64,000 nt of DNA from Oceanospirillum beijerinckii DSM 7166 (GTDB taxonomy: Bacteria > Pseudomonadota > Gammaproteobacteria > Pseudomonadales > Halomonadaceae). Numbering within the stretch: position 1 is the first letter of the stretch; each line of letters begins with the position of its first letter. The DNA is taken from positions 184,021 through 248,020 of the forward strand of contig NZ_KE383829.1 of NCBI RefSeq assembly GCF_000422425.1, given 5' to 3'. This document shows positions 28,067-38,606 of the stretch, piece by piece. Under the pieces are notes generated by a model. It was not told where the DNA came from. It was given only the letters and a program-made list of their open reading frames with translations, and made no database searches. Both the position numbers and the translations under genes were made by a program.

Positions 28067-29710
28067 ATGGCAACCGGTTTTTCAAAAATATCCATTGCTG
28101 CACGGGTATGGATGATTTTAGGTTTATTTGCATTGGGCCTGGTGACCAATACCTTGCTGGATGCGGCCAAAACCCGTGACCACCTGAGAGAGAGTTATGA
28201 GAAAGGAGTAGTACTGCTGGTGCAAAGTGCTCAGGGCATTGTTGAGCATTATTATCAACAGAGTCAACAAGGTATATTGAGCGAAGCGGAAGCACAAAAG
28301 CAGGCGTTAGCCGCAGTATCCGCCATGCGTTTTGACACCGGAAAATTTAACTACATCTTTATCGGTGATAAAGATGGCGTGCAGTTGGCCAGTGGCGTAA
28401 AAGCGTTAATCGGAAAAAATATTATGGGGCTGAAAGACCCTATGGGTAAGCCTTTTGTACAAGAGCTATACCGCGAGGCCCGTGCAGGAGGTGGCTTTGT
28501 GGATTACCAGTGGCCTAACAGCAAAAACAAAGAGCAGCTGGACCCTAAGACCAGCTACGCAGAAGAGTTTGGGCCTTGGCAGTGGGTGTTAGGTACAGGC
28601 CTGAATATGGATGCTTTACAGGCTGATGTACGCCGTTCCGAAGCCTTATCTATGACTCATGGGGCAATTATTTTGGCTGTGTTGTGTGTATTGATGCTGT
28701 TCTTTATTCGCAGTATCACAGGGCCTATTAATAAGACTGTACAAGCGATGAAAGACCTATCCATGGGGCAAGGTGATCTGACGCAGCGTCTGAAAGAAGA
28801 GGGTAGTATCGAGCTGGTTAGTCTGGCCCGTTACTTCAATCAGTTTGTTTCCTCTATTCAGGATATTATGCGTGGCGTCAGTGAGTCCGCCCACCGTCTG
28901 GCCAGTTCTTCTTCACAGATGGCTGCTTCTACTGCTGCAGTAGATGATAGCCTGCATCAGCAGAAGCAGGATGCGGAACAGCTGGCCAGTGCCATGTTGC
29001 AGGTAATGGCCAGCGTTGATGAAGTGACCAGTCAAACGGTTCAGGCGACTGAATCGACCGTTCAGGCGGCTAAAGAGTCTGAACAAAGCCAGCAGATCAT
29101 TAAACGAAATATCACCGAAGCTCAGATGTTATCCCGTGATATTAACCAGGCCGGTGAAGTGATCTCCCGTCTGGCGGAAGATAGTCGTAACGTCGATACC
29201 GTACTGGAAGTGATTCGCGGTATCGCCGAGCAAACTAACCTACTGGCACTCAACGCGGCAATTGAAGCGGCCCGTGCCGGTGAGGCAGGTCGTGGTTTTG
29301 CTGTGGTAGCGGACGAGGTACGTACCCTGTCGCAGCGTACCCAGGAATCTACCACTGAAATCCAGACTATCGTAGAGAAGCTGCAGGGTGCTGCAGAAGA
29401 GGCCGTCAGTGTTATGGGGCAAGGTGCTCAGAAAGCGAATAGTGCGGCGGATACTTCCGCTTCTGCCGGTGAAGCCCTAAGCAATATCACCGAAGAAGTG
29501 CAGGCGATTCAACGTATGAATCAACAGATCGCGGCTGCTTCCGAGGAGCAGAGTACCACCGTAAACAGTATCAATAACAATGTGATGAGCATGCGTGATT
29601 TGACTGCGGGTGTCGCGGCGGAGTCTGCTCAGATGGCTGCGGCCAGTCAGGATCTGCAGGACCTATCCGGTGATATGATCAAGATGATTGAGCGCTTTAA
29701 GATTGGTTAA
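28067..29710 (+). CDS. Methyl-accepting chemotaxis protein with single Cache sensor
   Basis: 547 residues. TM1 at about 12-30, a periplasmic sCache_2-type sensor at about 35-190 ([33 protein letters not shown], and [17 protein letters not shown] near its end), TM2 at about 200-218, then HAMP with the family TGPI start. The signalling tip is [20 protein letters not shown] with [19 protein letters not shown]. Single Cache receptors often sense small organic acids; the ligand is unknown. Located behind the NHL gene and the 82-residue gene, and closed by a terminator. Confidence 0.92.
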   Translation: MATGFSKISIAARVWMILGLFALGLVTNTLLDAAKTRDHLRESYEKGVVLLVQSAQGIVEHYYQQSQQGILSEAEAQKQALAAVSAMRFDTGKFNYIFIGDKDGVQLASGVKALIGKNIMGLKDPMGKPFVQELYREARAGGGFVDYQWPNSKNKEQLDPKTSYAEEFGPWQWVLGTGLNMDALQADVRRSEALSMTHGAIILAVLCVLMLFFIRSITGPINKTVQAMKDLSMGQGDLTQRLKEEGSIELVSLARYFNQFVSSIQDIMRGVSESAHRLASSSSQMAASTAAVDDSLHQQKQDAEQLASAMLQVMASVDEVTSQTVQATESTVQAAKESEQSQQIIKRNITEAQMLSRDINQAGEVISRLAEDSRNVDTVLEVIRGIAEQTNLLALNAAIEAARAGEAGRGFAVVADEVRTLSQRTQESTTEIQTIVEKLQGAAEEAVSVMGQGAQKANSAADTSASAGEALSNITEEVQAIQRMNQQIAAASEEQSTTVNSINNNVMSMRDLTAGVAAESAQMAAASQDLQDLSGDMIKMIERFKIG

Positions 29711-29740
29711 GCCAAATATGAGCTAGCTGATTGAGCCAAT

Positions 29741-29772
29741 AAAAAAGGAGAAGCCGATGCTTCTCCTTTTTT
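29741..29772 (+). terminator. Rho-independent terminator after the Cache chemoreceptor
   Basis: Perfect 14-bp stem AAAAAAGGAGAAGC (29741-29754) with GCTTCTCCTTTTTT (29759-29772), loop CGAT. It can act on both strands between convergent genes. Confidence 0.92.
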
Positions 29773-29800
29773 CTGATCTTTTCTTAGAGTAGGCTATTCC

Positions 29801-29839
29801 AGCCTCCAGCCTCCAGCCTCCAGCCTCCAGCCTCCAGCC
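29801..29839. repeat. Heptanucleotide tandem repeat, five AGCCTCC units
   Basis: Five exact AGCCTCC units (29801-29835) plus a partial sixth. It lies in the gap between the chemoreceptor terminator and the end of trmJ, ten bases from the trmJ stop. Such arrays change length by slippage; outside any coding sequence a phase-variable effect is not expected. Confidence 0.9.
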
Positions 29840-29849
29840 CAAAAAAGAG

Positions 29850-30560
29850 CTACGGATTACCTTTTAAGCGCTTAACAAGACCGTGTAACAGGCTAAGCTC
29901 AAACTTCTCCGGCAGATTGCGCTGGAAATAGGCCCTTAACTTACCAAAAGTAATATCCTGGGGTTTGCCCTTAAAGTAATCCGCATTCTCCAGTGCTTTT
30001 TCCATGCGATCAAAAAAGAAGCCCATCTCTTCGTTGTTTGGCCACTCAGATTGTCCTGGCACCGGATTAAACTCTGTCAGGCTCTTTTGGTAGAGCTCAT
30101 AGGTAATAATCTGTACCGCCGAAGCCATATTCAGGATGGCATAATCTGGATTAGCCGGAATAAATACATGGCGATTGCAGCGATGGTATTCCTCGGCCGT
30201 TAAACCACTGCGCTCGCGACCAAAGACAATGGCGATCTCGTCCTGTTCTGGTTGCTCCGCGATAAAGTTAGCACACTGTGGCGGTGTCATCGCAGGTACC
30301 TGATGGGAGCGAGGGCGCGCACTGGTAGCAACCACATAGGTACAATCCGCTACCGCTTCTTCCAATGACGACGTTACTACGGCATTAGCAAGAATATCTT
30401 CTGCACCGGCTGCCATGGTTGAGGCTTCTTCGTGAGGGAATTCAGTTGGATTGACCAGGTAAAGGCGCTCCATACCCATCACTTTCATCGCTCTGGCAGC
30501 AGAGCCGATATTGCCGGGATGGTAGGTGTTGACTAAAACGATGCGGACTCGGTTAAGCAT
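29850..30560 (-). CDS. trmJ: tRNA (cytidine/uridine-2'-O-)-methyltransferase TrmJ
   Basis: SPOUT-class methyltransferase that 2'-O-methylates position 32 in the tRNA anticodon loop using SAM. 236 residues. The N-terminal substrate motif HPGNIGSAARAMKVMG, the central VFGRERSGLTAEE and the knot motif ILNMASAVQIITYE are characteristic. The C-terminal helical extension (about 170-236) is as in E. coli TrmJ. It stands alone, without the suhB or iscR neighbours common elsewhere. Confidence 0.93.
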   Translation of the reverse strand: MLNRVRIVLVNTYHPGNIGSAARAMKVMGMERLYLVNPTEFPHEEASTMAAGAEDILANAVVTSSLEEAVADCTYVVATSARPRSHQVPAMTPPQCANFIAEQPEQDEIAIVFGRERSGLTAEEYHRCNRHVFIPANPDYAILNMASAVQIITYELYQKSLTEFNPVPGQSEWPNNEEMGFFFDRMEKALENADYFKGKPQDITFGKLRAYFQRNLPEKFELSLLHGLVKRLKGNP

Positions 30561-30722
30561 AGTGGGCTATCAGGACGCTTCTCTAAATTGTGAACAGGGC
30601 GGCTCCGCTAAATAACAGAGCTGCTGGATGTATGCTGGTTACCTGTGGTCTATCAGGCTAATAAATGCGGGCTAAAAGCTTTGTATCGTGTCGCAATTAT
30701 ATCGGTTAAATCACAGGCATAA

Positions 30723-30752
30723 AAAAGCCCCGCCATTATAGGCGGGGCTTTT
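30723..30752 (-). terminator. Terminator of the groES-groEL operon
   Basis: Perfect 12-bp stem AAAAGCCCCGCC (30723-30734) with GGCGGGGCTTTT (30741-30752), loop ATTATA. Read on the minus strand it lies about 80 bp after the groEL stop and has a T-rich tail. Confidence 0.9.
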
Positions 30753-30829
30753 GGCTTAGGGAAATATTCAGTGCTGAATATTTCTAAAGCGGTTCGGCGC
30801 GATTAAGCAACCAAGGTGTTGGGGGATGA

Positions 30830-32500
<1,671 letters not shown>

Positions 32501-32532
32501 TTAATCAGTGTGAACTCAGTGTGAAAGACGGA

Positions 32533-32832
32533 TTAGCCTTCCAGTACTGCGTAGATTTCGCTTTCGCTCATGATCAGCAGATCTTCACCGTCGATCTTAA
32601 CGGTGTTATTGCCTGCGTACTGACCGAACAGAACGGTGTCACCTACTTTTACGCTCATTGCTTGAACGTCACCATTGTTCAGTACACGGCCGTTACCTAC
32701 CGCCACTACTTCACCCTGGTTTGGTTTCTCAGTAGCAGAACCTGGCAGAACAATACCGCTTGCAGTAGTGGTCTCTTCTTCCTGACGACGAATTACAACG
32801 CGGTCGTGTAAAGGACGGATGCTCATTCTCAA
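32533..32832 (-). CDS. groES: Co-chaperonin GroES
   Basis: 99 residues (family 95-100). Starts [16 protein letters not shown]; an ATG two codons in (MSIRPLHDR) is the alternative start. The mobile loop ([16 protein letters not shown]) that contacts GroEL is clear, as is the dome region [10 protein letters not shown]. It is the first gene of the operon, behind a sigma-32-like promoter and a leader of about 110 nt. Confidence 0.97.
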   Translation of the reverse strand: MRMSIRPLHDRVVIRRQEEETTTASGIVLPGSATEKPNQGEVVAVGNGRVLNNGDVQAMSVKVGDTVLFGQYAGNNTVKIDGEDLLIMSESEIYAVLEG

Positions 32833-32930
32833 TTTACTCCTAAAACTAAAAGCTCTTTGTCTTTCAATCTTTAAAAGAACGGGCTGGGCCCGATGTTTTT
32901 GTTATGCCCGCGATGGTTATCATCTGGGCT

Positions 32931-32967
32931 AAATCCTGTGTTCTGTATTAGTGGGGACACAGGATTT
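32931..32967. repeat. 11-bp inverted repeat overlapping the groESL promoter
   Basis: AAATCCTGTGT (32931-32941) and ACACAGGATTT (32957-32967) are perfect inverted repeats 15 bp apart. The spacer contains the CCCCAC -10 element of the heat-shock promoter on the minus strand. It could be an operator, or a terminator-like hairpin for fxsA; its base-perfect arms and position favour a regulatory role. Confidence 0.6.
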
Positions 32968-32977
32968 GAATTCAATG
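32947..32977 (-). promoter_or_regulatory. Sigma-32 (heat-shock) promoter of groES-groEL
   Basis: On the minus strand CATTGAA (32977-32971) and CCCCACTAAT (32956-32947) are separated by 14 bp, close to the CTTGAA-N13-15-CCCCATnT consensus for RpoH. It lies about 115 bp before groES. No CIRCE element is present. Confidence 0.7.
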
Positions 32978-32985
32978 GCTGAAAA

Positions 32986-33504
32986 TTATTTTTTTCGTTC
33001 AAACTCGCCATCAATCACATCTCCGTTCTGGTCACCACGATGAATGGCCGTTGGGTCCACTCTGTGATGCTCATGGGGTTGCTGATGTGATTGGTATTGC
33101 TGGTGAGTGTGAAAATTTTCGTAATCAGCCGTGTTAGACCTATGGATAGGGTTCACGGAAATGTTTTTCAAGACCTTGCTCAGAAGAAAGTTACGACTTC
33201 CGGGTAATAAGCAGACAAAGCCCAGGGCATCGGTGACAAAACCTGGGGTTAATAGCAGTGCGCCGCCCACGGCGAGCACTATACCTTCAGCCATCTCTTT
33301 GGCTGGAATCTCACCCTGATTCATCTTCCAGTTGGCCCGGTTAAGCATGGCAATACCCTGTCGCTTTAGCAGGGAGATACCAATGGCTGCAGTAAGAATC
33401 ACTAGGGCTATGGTGCTTAAGGCGCCAATCTGTTCGCCAACCTTGATCAATACCAGCATTTCCACCAGAGGAACGGTAATAAACAGCAGCAGAAATTTAT
33501 TCAT
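32986..33504 (-). CDS. fxsA: FxsA family membrane protein
   Basis: 172 residues. Small cytoplasmic-membrane protein; in E. coli overproduction relieves phage T7 exclusion by F, its cell role is unknown. The start MNKFLLLFITVPLVEM, a segment AIGISLLKRQG, and VGGALLLTPGFVTDALGFVCLLPG are the conserved core (about 1-115). The C-terminal third is a soluble His/Gln-rich tail (HTHQQYQSHQQPHEHHR) of low complexity. It lies upstream of groES on the same strand, as in many gammaproteobacteria. Confidence 0.92.
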   Translation of the reverse strand: MNKFLLLFITVPLVEMLVLIKVGEQIGALSTIALVILTAAIGISLLKRQGIAMLNRANWKMNQGEIPAKEMAEGIVLAVGGALLLTPGFVTDALGFVCLLPGSRNFLLSKVLKNISVNPIHRSNTADYENFHTHQQYQSHQQPHEHHRVDPTAIHRGDQNGDVIDGEFERKK

Positions 33505-33698
33505 TAATTCATATTCCTGTAGTTACAGAAAGCTATATGAGGCTAAAAGTCAGTTTTTCAAGCTGAAAAAACGACAAAATTTGTTTTAAACACGGGCTTC
33601 GCATGCGCAAAAAAATGGGTTATATTGCAATGCACAAAGTTTGGGAAAACACGAAAAATAGAACGGATTAAAACGAATATACCTAGGGGGTAATTATT

Positions 33699-34460
33699 AT
33701 GGAACTGAAAGATAAAGTAGTAGTGATCACAGGTGGCGGTCAAGGTTTGGGTCGTCAAATGGCTCTGCGTCTGGCGGCTAAAGGTGCCAAGCTGGCCCTG
33801 ATCGACCTGAACCAGGAAAAACTGGATGAGACCGTAGCTCTGGTAGCGGAAGCCGGTTCTGAAGCCCGTAGCTACATCGCTAACGTAGCGGATGAAGCTC
33901 AGGTTGAAAGCACTTTTGCTCAGATTGCTGACAACTTTGGTCGTATCGATGGCCTGGTAAACAATGCGGGTATTACCCGTGATGGTCTGTTTATCAAAGC
34001 GAAAGAAGGCAAAGTGGTTCAGAAGATGAGCCTGGAACACTGGCAGCAGGTGATCGACGTAAACCTGACCGGTGTTTTCCTGTGTGCCCGTGAAGCTGCT
34101 GCTCATATGATTGAAGGCAATACTCAGGGTGTAATTATCAACATCTCCAGTATTTCCCGTTCCGGTAACATGGGTCAGACTAACTACACTGCTGCTAAAG
34201 CAGGTGTCGCTAACATGGCGGTAACCTGGGCGAAAGAACTGTCTCGCTACGGTATTCGTGTAGCGGCAGTTGCGCCTGGCTTTATCGAAACTGATATGAC
34301 TGCTGGTATGAAACCAGAAGCGCTGGAAAAAGTATGTTCTGTTATTCCTATGAAGCGTCTGGGTCTGCCAGATGAGATTGCTCACTCTGTTGAGTACATC
34401 ATGGAAAATGACTACTTTACAGGTCGTGTGATCGAGTGTGACGGTGGTCTGCGTATCTAA
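33699..34460 (+). CDS. FabG-like short-chain dehydrogenase/reductase
   Basis: 253 residues, classical SDR. Cofactor motif TGGGQGLG at about 11-18, D36 after beta-2 suggesting NAD(H) preference, NNAGI at about 88-92, and the catalytic Ser (about 151), Y163 and K167 in YTAAK. It resembles 3-oxoacyl-ACP reductases but carries an insertion around 98-110 ([13 protein letters not shown]) and lacks fatty-acid-synthesis neighbours, so acetoacetyl-CoA reductase or another ketoreductase role is equally possible. Strong codon bias suggests high expression. GGGGG precedes the start. Confidence 0.88.
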   Translation: MELKDKVVVITGGGQGLGRQMALRLAAKGAKLALIDLNQEKLDETVALVAEAGSEARSYIANVADEAQVESTFAQIADNFGRIDGLVNNAGITRDGLFIKAKEGKVVQKMSLEHWQQVIDVNLTGVFLCAREAAAHMIEGNTQGVIINISSISRSGNMGQTNYTAAKAGVANMAVTWAKELSRYGIRVAAVAPGFIETDMTAGMKPEALEKVCSVIPMKRLGLPDEIAHSVEYIMENDYFTGRVIECDGGLRI

Positions 34461-34485
34461 GTGCTGATTTTAGCGTTTGGTATAC

Positions 34486-34520
34486 AAAAAACGGGGAAAG
34501 CCAAGGCGATCCCCGTTTTT
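34486..34520 (+). terminator. Rho-independent terminator after the SDR gene
   Basis: Stem AAAACGGGGA (about 34488-34497) with TCCCCGTTTT (34510-34519), 12-nt loop, T-rich 3' side. Confidence 0.85.
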
Positions 34521-34584
34521 ATTCACTCTCTATTTTCTCTTCTTATTTCTGGTTTTCAACCGTTTTCTTTTAAGCGTTTTTAGC

Positions 34585-34992
34585 TCAGTAAGTTAACATC
34601 CCCTTATTTATCTCAATAATTTTCAGGCTGATCCCTTTCACCTGGCTTAGGGCTTCAATGCTTTTAAATGGGCCGTGTTCCTGTCTGAATTGAATAATCC
34701 GTTCTGCTTTTTTCTGTCCTACGCCTTTAATCAGGGTGAGGGTTTGCAGATCGGCCTGATTGATATTGATCAGTGAGCCTGAGGTTGTATTCTGTTCGAC
34801 TTGTTCGTTGGCCTGGGCACTAAGCATCGGCAGCAGGCTTAGATTGCACAGTAGAAGCATGCTAAGCAGGGCTTTCAAAAGCTTGCCCATCACGTTTTGT
34901 GATATGGCAAACCTGGGTTGGGAAGCGTTTGGTTGGAAGGTTGTTTTTGGGGGTGTAATCTTCTTTGAGCCAAGGGTTAAATAGGTGTGCAT
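34585..34992 (-). CDS. ComEA-like helix-hairpin-helix DNA-binding protein
   Basis: The C-terminal ~60 residues form a ComEA helix-hairpin-helix domain: NINQADLQTLTLIKGVGQKK and GPFKSIEALSQVKGIS. Such periplasmic proteins bind incoming DNA during natural transformation, matching the type IV pilus genes here. A secretion signal (LLKALLSMLLLCNLSLLPMLSAQA) precedes the domain. The ATG at 34992 has an ideal GAGG 8 nt upstream and gives 135 residues with an unusual 34-residue extension before the signal; the ATG at 34890 gives a normal signal peptide but has no Shine-Dalgarno. Confidence 0.85.
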   Translation of the reverse strand: MHTYLTLGSKKITPPKTTFQPNASQPRFAISQNVMGKLLKALLSMLLLCNLSLLPMLSAQANEQVEQNTTSGSLININQADLQTLTLIKGVGQKKAERIIQFRQEHGPFKSIEALSQVKGISLKIIEINKGMLTY

Positions 34993-35038
34993 TGTCCTTT
35001 CCTCTTGTTATAACCATCAGTGGTTTGTTTAGTCACGA

Positions 35039-35138
35039 AGCAAAACTCTCCTGCGTATAGCAGGTCCCACTCTTCCTGCTCTTTGTGAGCTATCTCCGTA
35101 TTTCGAAGAGGAGAGTATCGAGCAAATTTTGTTTCGCT
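35039..35138 (+). repeat. Inverted-repeat element family B, copy 2 (upstream of pyrF)
   Basis: The left end AGCAAAAC matches the other copies only partly; the right end AATTTTGTTTCGCT matches well. Inside are ACTCTCCT (35045-35052) pairing with AGGAGAGT (35109-35116) and a small CCTGC-GTATA-GCAGG hairpin. Its right end and flank, TTTGTTTCGCTAAGTAATAA, are identical to copy 4. It is the most diverged and longest copy. The pyrF start is 220 bp further on. Confidence 0.72.
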
Positions 35139-35301
35139 AAGTAATAAACTTATTTCTAATATGGTTGTTTTCCTTACGACTTTAGCTTAGAGACTCTATC
35201 TGGCCGACCTGCACTGTCTGAATAATTCATCTGTTTGAATAATTTGTCGTGATGTATGAATGATGGTCTTGCTGTTAGCTGATGATTGAGGTGATATCGA
35301 A

Positions 35302-35330
35302 ATACTTTTGCTGCGCTATCTATGTATAAT
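35302..35330 (+). promoter_or_regulatory. Possible pyrF promoter
   Basis: A perfect TATAAT at 35325-35330 lies 28 bp before the pyrF ATG. The -35 (ATACTT at 35302-35307, 17-bp spacer) is weak. If used, the family B copy 2 lies upstream of the promoter and not in the leader. Confidence 0.5.
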
Positions 35331-35358
35331 GCCCGTGCATTAAGTTGAGGATTTTTAT

Positions 35359-36072
35359 ATGTCACTGCTTCCAGAAAACCCGGTTATTGTTGCGCTTGAT
35401 TACGCGGATGCCCAGCAGGCGCTGTCTTTTGTTGATCAGCTTGAACCTGGCCGTTGTCAGCTAAAAGTGGGTAAGGAGCTGTTTACCCGCTCCGGTCCTG
35501 CGATCGTCGAAACTCTGACGCAAAGGGGTTTTAAAGTTTTTCTGGATCTGAAGTTTCACGATATCCCAAATACCACGGCCCAGGCGGTATTGGCCGCTGC
35601 TGATAGCGGTGCCTGGATGGTGAATGTTCACGCTTGTGGTGGTCGTCCTATGATGGAGGAGTCGATTAAGCGTCTACGTGATAATGGCCATGACACTTTG
35701 CTGATTGCCGTAACGGTACTGACCAGTATGAATGAAGCTCAGTTGCGTGAAACCGGTGTGAATGCTACGCCAGCCGAGCAGGTGATGCATTTGGCGACTC
35801 TGACCGAGCAGGCGGGTCTGGATGGTGTGGTGTGCTCTGCTCAGGAGGCGGTAATGCTACGTGATGCCCTGCCCCGTAACTTTAAGCTGGTGACACCGGG
35901 TATTCGTCCGTCTTTTGCTGAGAAAGGTGATCAGCAGCGTATTGTGACACCGGGTCAGGCATTGAAAGATGGCAGTGATTATCTGGTTATTGGTCGTCCT
36001 ATCACCCGTGCAGAAAACCCTATGGAAGCGTTGGAGCTGATTGAGCAGGAAATTAAAGCGGCTCGTGCTTGA
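35359..36072 (+). CDS. pyrF: Orotidine 5'-phosphate decarboxylase
   Basis: Final step of UMP synthesis. 237 residues, TIM barrel. The substrate loop [12 protein letters not shown], the catalytic [16 protein letters not shown] (Lys-Asp-x-Lys tetrad region), and the late VTPGIRP and [15 protein letters not shown] phosphate-binding motifs are all present. In many gammaproteobacteria pyrF follows lapB on the same strand; here it is convergent with lapB, 38 bp apart. Confidence 0.96.
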   Translation: MSLLPENPVIVALDYADAQQALSFVDQLEPGRCQLKVGKELFTRSGPAIVETLTQRGFKVFLDLKFHDIPNTTAQAVLAAADSGAWMVNVHACGGRPMMEESIKRLRDNGHDTLLIAVTVLTSMNEAQLRETGVNATPAEQVMHLATLTEQAGLDGVVCSAQEAVMLRDALPRNFKLVTPGIRPSFAEKGDQQRIVTPGQALKDGSDYLVIGRPITRAENPMEALELIEQEIKAARA

Positions 36073-36110
36073 TCCTTGATCACAAAAATTAACTTGATGA
36101 TGTTGGGGAG

Positions 36111-37289
36111 TTAGTTAACCGCGTCATCGGGCCGTATAGTGCCCCAGCTGCGACAGCGAGGGCACTGCCATAATTCCGCCTGACCACTTTTGAAGCCGCA
36201 TTGCAGGCAGCGTGAGACATGGCTGTCTTTTTCGTATCGGTTTAACATTTCTTCTAATGTTTCCAGACGATGCTTTAGTACACCGGGTGTCAACTGAGCC
36301 GCGATTTGTTCTAGTGATCGGGCTGCCAGGAAAGGTGCGCGTAGCGTCTTACGGTCAATGAATTGTTCCAAAAACTCAATAGCAGCCTGAATACCTGCCT
36401 CTTCTCTTAGTAAGTTCATTTTCAAACCGATAGCTGTACGGCTTGGATAGGCCTCAAGAGCGGTATCCAATAGCTTATGTAGCTCACTCTGAGTAAGTAG
36501 AGGTGCAACTCTCGGTAGTACTAAGGAGTAGAAACGAGGGTCCTGCTCCGGAATCCGCAGTAGGATAGAGCGGGCCTTGCGATTACTGTTGTTTTTAAAT
36601 TCGATTTCAGCGCTGGTCCAGTTGGCCCGAATGCACTGAGAGTCGTTATAAAGTGCCTGCTTCAAAAGTTTTTTAGCCTGACCGTATTCCTCTTTTCCAA
36701 TCAACTGCTCAGCCTGTTCACAGTAGTAGTGAGCCACAGCCGCTCTATGCTGAGGGCGCTCTTTTAGCAGGCGGCTGTCACTGATAGCGATAGCTTGCTG
36801 CCACTCTTTTTCCTGCTCGTAGATCTTAATGAGCAGAAGTTGGCTTTGCTGTTGAATATCCGGCGAAACGGCGTCAGAGAGTTCAAGTAGTAGACGCTCA
36901 GCACGGTCAAGCAAACCGGCGGCCTGAAAATCCCGGGCCAGTTCCAGTTGAACCTGTTGTGTCAGTGTTTTACTTAATGCTGGGCGGGCAAAGAGGTTTT
37001 GGTGTAGCCGGATGGCTTTTTCCGTTTCCCCTTTGCTACGGAACAGATTACCCATGGCAATATGGGTATCTATGGTTTCAGGGTTGATTTCAAGCACCCG
37101 CATGAAGGTTTCTATCGCCTGGTCCTGCTGATCGTTCAATAGATAGCTTAGGCCGGTGAAATAGTCTTTATTCAGTTGGGTGCTTTGAGAATGAAGCTGT
37201 TTTTTTTTGCTACTTCTGGAGCGTCTGCCCAGAAACCAGCCGATTGCTATTGCTATAACCAGAGTGGCCAGTAATAGCAGTTCACTCAT
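36111..37289 (-). CDS. lapB: Lipopolysaccharide assembly protein LapB
   Basis: Membrane-anchored TPR protein that controls LpxC turnover through FtsH and coordinates LPS assembly. N-terminal anchor at about 2-20 (LLLATLVIAIAIGWFLG), then tetratricopeptide repeats (about 45-340), and a rubredoxin-like C-terminal zinc domain with CLQC and CPRC pairs. I start at the ATG at 37289, with GGTGAG just upstream; a GTG two codons earlier is open. The start overlaps lapA by 8 bp, so they are coupled. Confidence 0.93.
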   Translation of the reverse strand: MSELLLLATLVIAIAIGWFLGRRSRSSKKKQLHSQSTQLNKDYFTGLSYLLNDQQDQAIETFMRVLEINPETIDTHIAMGNLFRSKGETEKAIRLHQNLFARPALSKTLTQQVQLELARDFQAAGLLDRAERLLLELSDAVSPDIQQQSQLLLIKIYEQEKEWQQAIAISDSRLLKERPQHRAAVAHYYCEQAEQLIGKEEYGQAKKLLKQALYNDSQCIRANWTSAEIEFKNNSNRKARSILLRIPEQDPRFYSLVLPRVAPLLTQSELHKLLDTALEAYPSRTAIGLKMNLLREEAGIQAAIEFLEQFIDRKTLRAPFLAARSLEQIAAQLTPGVLKHRLETLEEMLNRYEKDSHVSRCLQCGFKSGQAELWQCPRCRSWGTIRPDDAVN

Positions 37290-37593
37290 TCTCACCGCCC
37301 TTCAGTCCTGCAATACGCAGACTGTCCAGCTCTTTCTGAGCCAGTTTGCGGGAGCGTTCTGCTTTCACCTGACCGCTTTTAAGGCGTACATAGGTGCTTA
37401 AAGATAATAACCAACCCGCAATCAGACCAATGACCAAGCTTGCAAGAATCAGTAGAGCAATACTGATCTCTGGCAGCTTCACTATGATAAGGTCAATGGA
37501 GTAGGCAGCTGTGTTGCGAGAAGAGAATAGCAGGCCCACGGCCATCAGAGCCAAGACGATGACCAGAAAAATACCACCTTTAATCCAACGCAT
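37282..37593 (-). CDS. lapA: Lipopolysaccharide assembly protein LapA
   Basis: 103 residues, DUF1049/LapA family. Two membrane segments (about 6-26 and 42-66, ISIALLILASLVIGLIAGWL) and a basic coiled cytoplasmic tail (about 70-100). Partner of LapB in LPS assembly. It overlaps lapB at its 3' end and lies about 100 bp after ihfB on the same strand, the conserved ihfB-lapA-lapB order. Confidence 0.92.
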   Translation of the reverse strand: MRWIKGGIFLVIVLALMAVGLLFSSRNTAAYSIDLIIVKLPEISIALLILASLVIGLIAGWLLSLSTYVRLKSGQVKAERSRKLAQKELDSLRIAGLKGGENE

Positions 37594-37697
37594 TTTATTT
37601 CCTGTTAGCTGTTACATAAGTCGGCTGATTATGCCAGTAATTGTCAGGAATCTCATCTACGGGATAAGGGTTATGCTATATCCGTTAGGTGTAGACT

Positions 37698-37994
37698 CTA
37701 ATCGCGCATGTTTTTGGCTTCATCCACCTGCTCGCGCAGTTCCTTTCCTGGTTTAAAGTGAGGGACAAACTTGCCTGTCAGATCTACAGATTCGCCGGTT
37801 TTTGGGTTGCGGCCAGTACGTGGCTCGCGGTAATGCAGAGAGAAGCTACCAAAGCCACGAATCTCAACACGGCCACCGGTGGCCAAAGTATCAGTGATCT
37901 GTTCAAGTAAAATTCGTACTGCTGCTTCAACCTCTTTAGCAGATAACTCAGGCTGCTTCAGGGTTATTTGCTCGATTAATTCCGATTTAGTCAT
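37698..37994 (-). CDS. ihfB: Integration host factor subunit beta
   Basis: 98 residues. With IhfA it bends DNA sharply and shapes the nucleoid and many promoters. The start [10 protein letters not shown], the [11 protein letters not shown] core and the beta-arm [10 protein letters not shown] with its intercalating proline are canonical. Ordinarily it follows rpsA; here it is 12 kb away and on the opposite strand. The 333 bp upstream to sdhE (37995-38327) is AT-rich and holds no other gene I can support. Confidence 0.96.
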   Translation of the reverse strand: MTKSELIEQITLKQPELSAKEVEAAVRILLEQITDTLATGGRVEIRGFGSFSLHYREPRTGRNPKTGESVDLTGKFVPHFKPGKELREQVDEAKNMRD

Positions 37995-38327
37995 ATCAAC
38001 CTACCTGCTCTCGCGTTTGTTGTTTTTTTGTTGGCTGCCTACCAGCAAATAAATTTAAGGATAAACCTGTATTAAACAAAAGGTTAGTGAAAAATCAATG
38101 GAAAAAGCCAGTTTTTTAATTTTTAATCACAGAAACGGATTTTTTTCGTTATTTTCAGAGTGATAGCTAAATAATATGACGATCTTTCAAGAATCGTTTT
38201 TATTGCACTGCAAATCATTGGTCTAACGTTGTAGGGAAAGGAGTGGGTGAATGGCTTGGGGAAATGTTTCGCTGCGCGGTATACTGTCACGCAACTGACT
38301 AAAACAAGCTTTGGATATATCGCCCCA

Positions 38328-38606
38328 ATGAGTGTAGAAGAAGAAGTGAAACGCCTGCAGTGGCAGAGCCGTCGTGGCATGTGGGAATTGGACCTGATGC
38401 TGGTGCCTTTTGTGCGTGATTGCTATCGTGAATTGAGTGAGCATGATCGTATACGCTATGAAGAGCTTCTGAAGTGCGAGGATCAGGATCTGTTTGTCTG
38501 GCTGATGCAGCGTGAGGTTCCTGCAGAGTCAGAGCACAAGGATATGGTGGAAAAAATTATTGCCTATGCCGAAGATGGTGATCTGTCTAAATTTAGACAT
38601 CTCTAA
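38328..38606 (+). CDS. sdhE: FAD assembly factor SdhE
   Basis: 92 residues from the ATG at 38328 (MSVEEEVKRLQWQSRRGMWE). Promotes covalent FAD attachment to succinate dehydrogenase SdhA and related flavoproteins. The conserved RRGMWELDLML motif and a helical YEELLKCEDQDLFVWLM block are diagnostic. A longer open frame from 38247 has no family match. It overlaps ygfX and sits near nadB, itself an SdhA-like flavoprotein, as in pseudomonads. Confidence 0.94.
   Translation: MSVEEEVKRLQWQSRRGMWELDLMLVPFVRDCYRELSEHDRIRYEELLKCEDQDLFVWLMQREVPAESEHKDMVEKIIAYAEDGDLSKFRHL

Noticed and set aside
32833..32985. CIRCE element for HrcA at groESL
   Set aside because: TTAGCACTC-N9-GAGTGCTAA is absent; the inverted repeat there has unrelated arms.
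36111..37593. Reading lapB as a generic TPR protein
   Set aside because: The N-terminal anchor, C-terminal zinc domain and overlap with lapA identify LapB.
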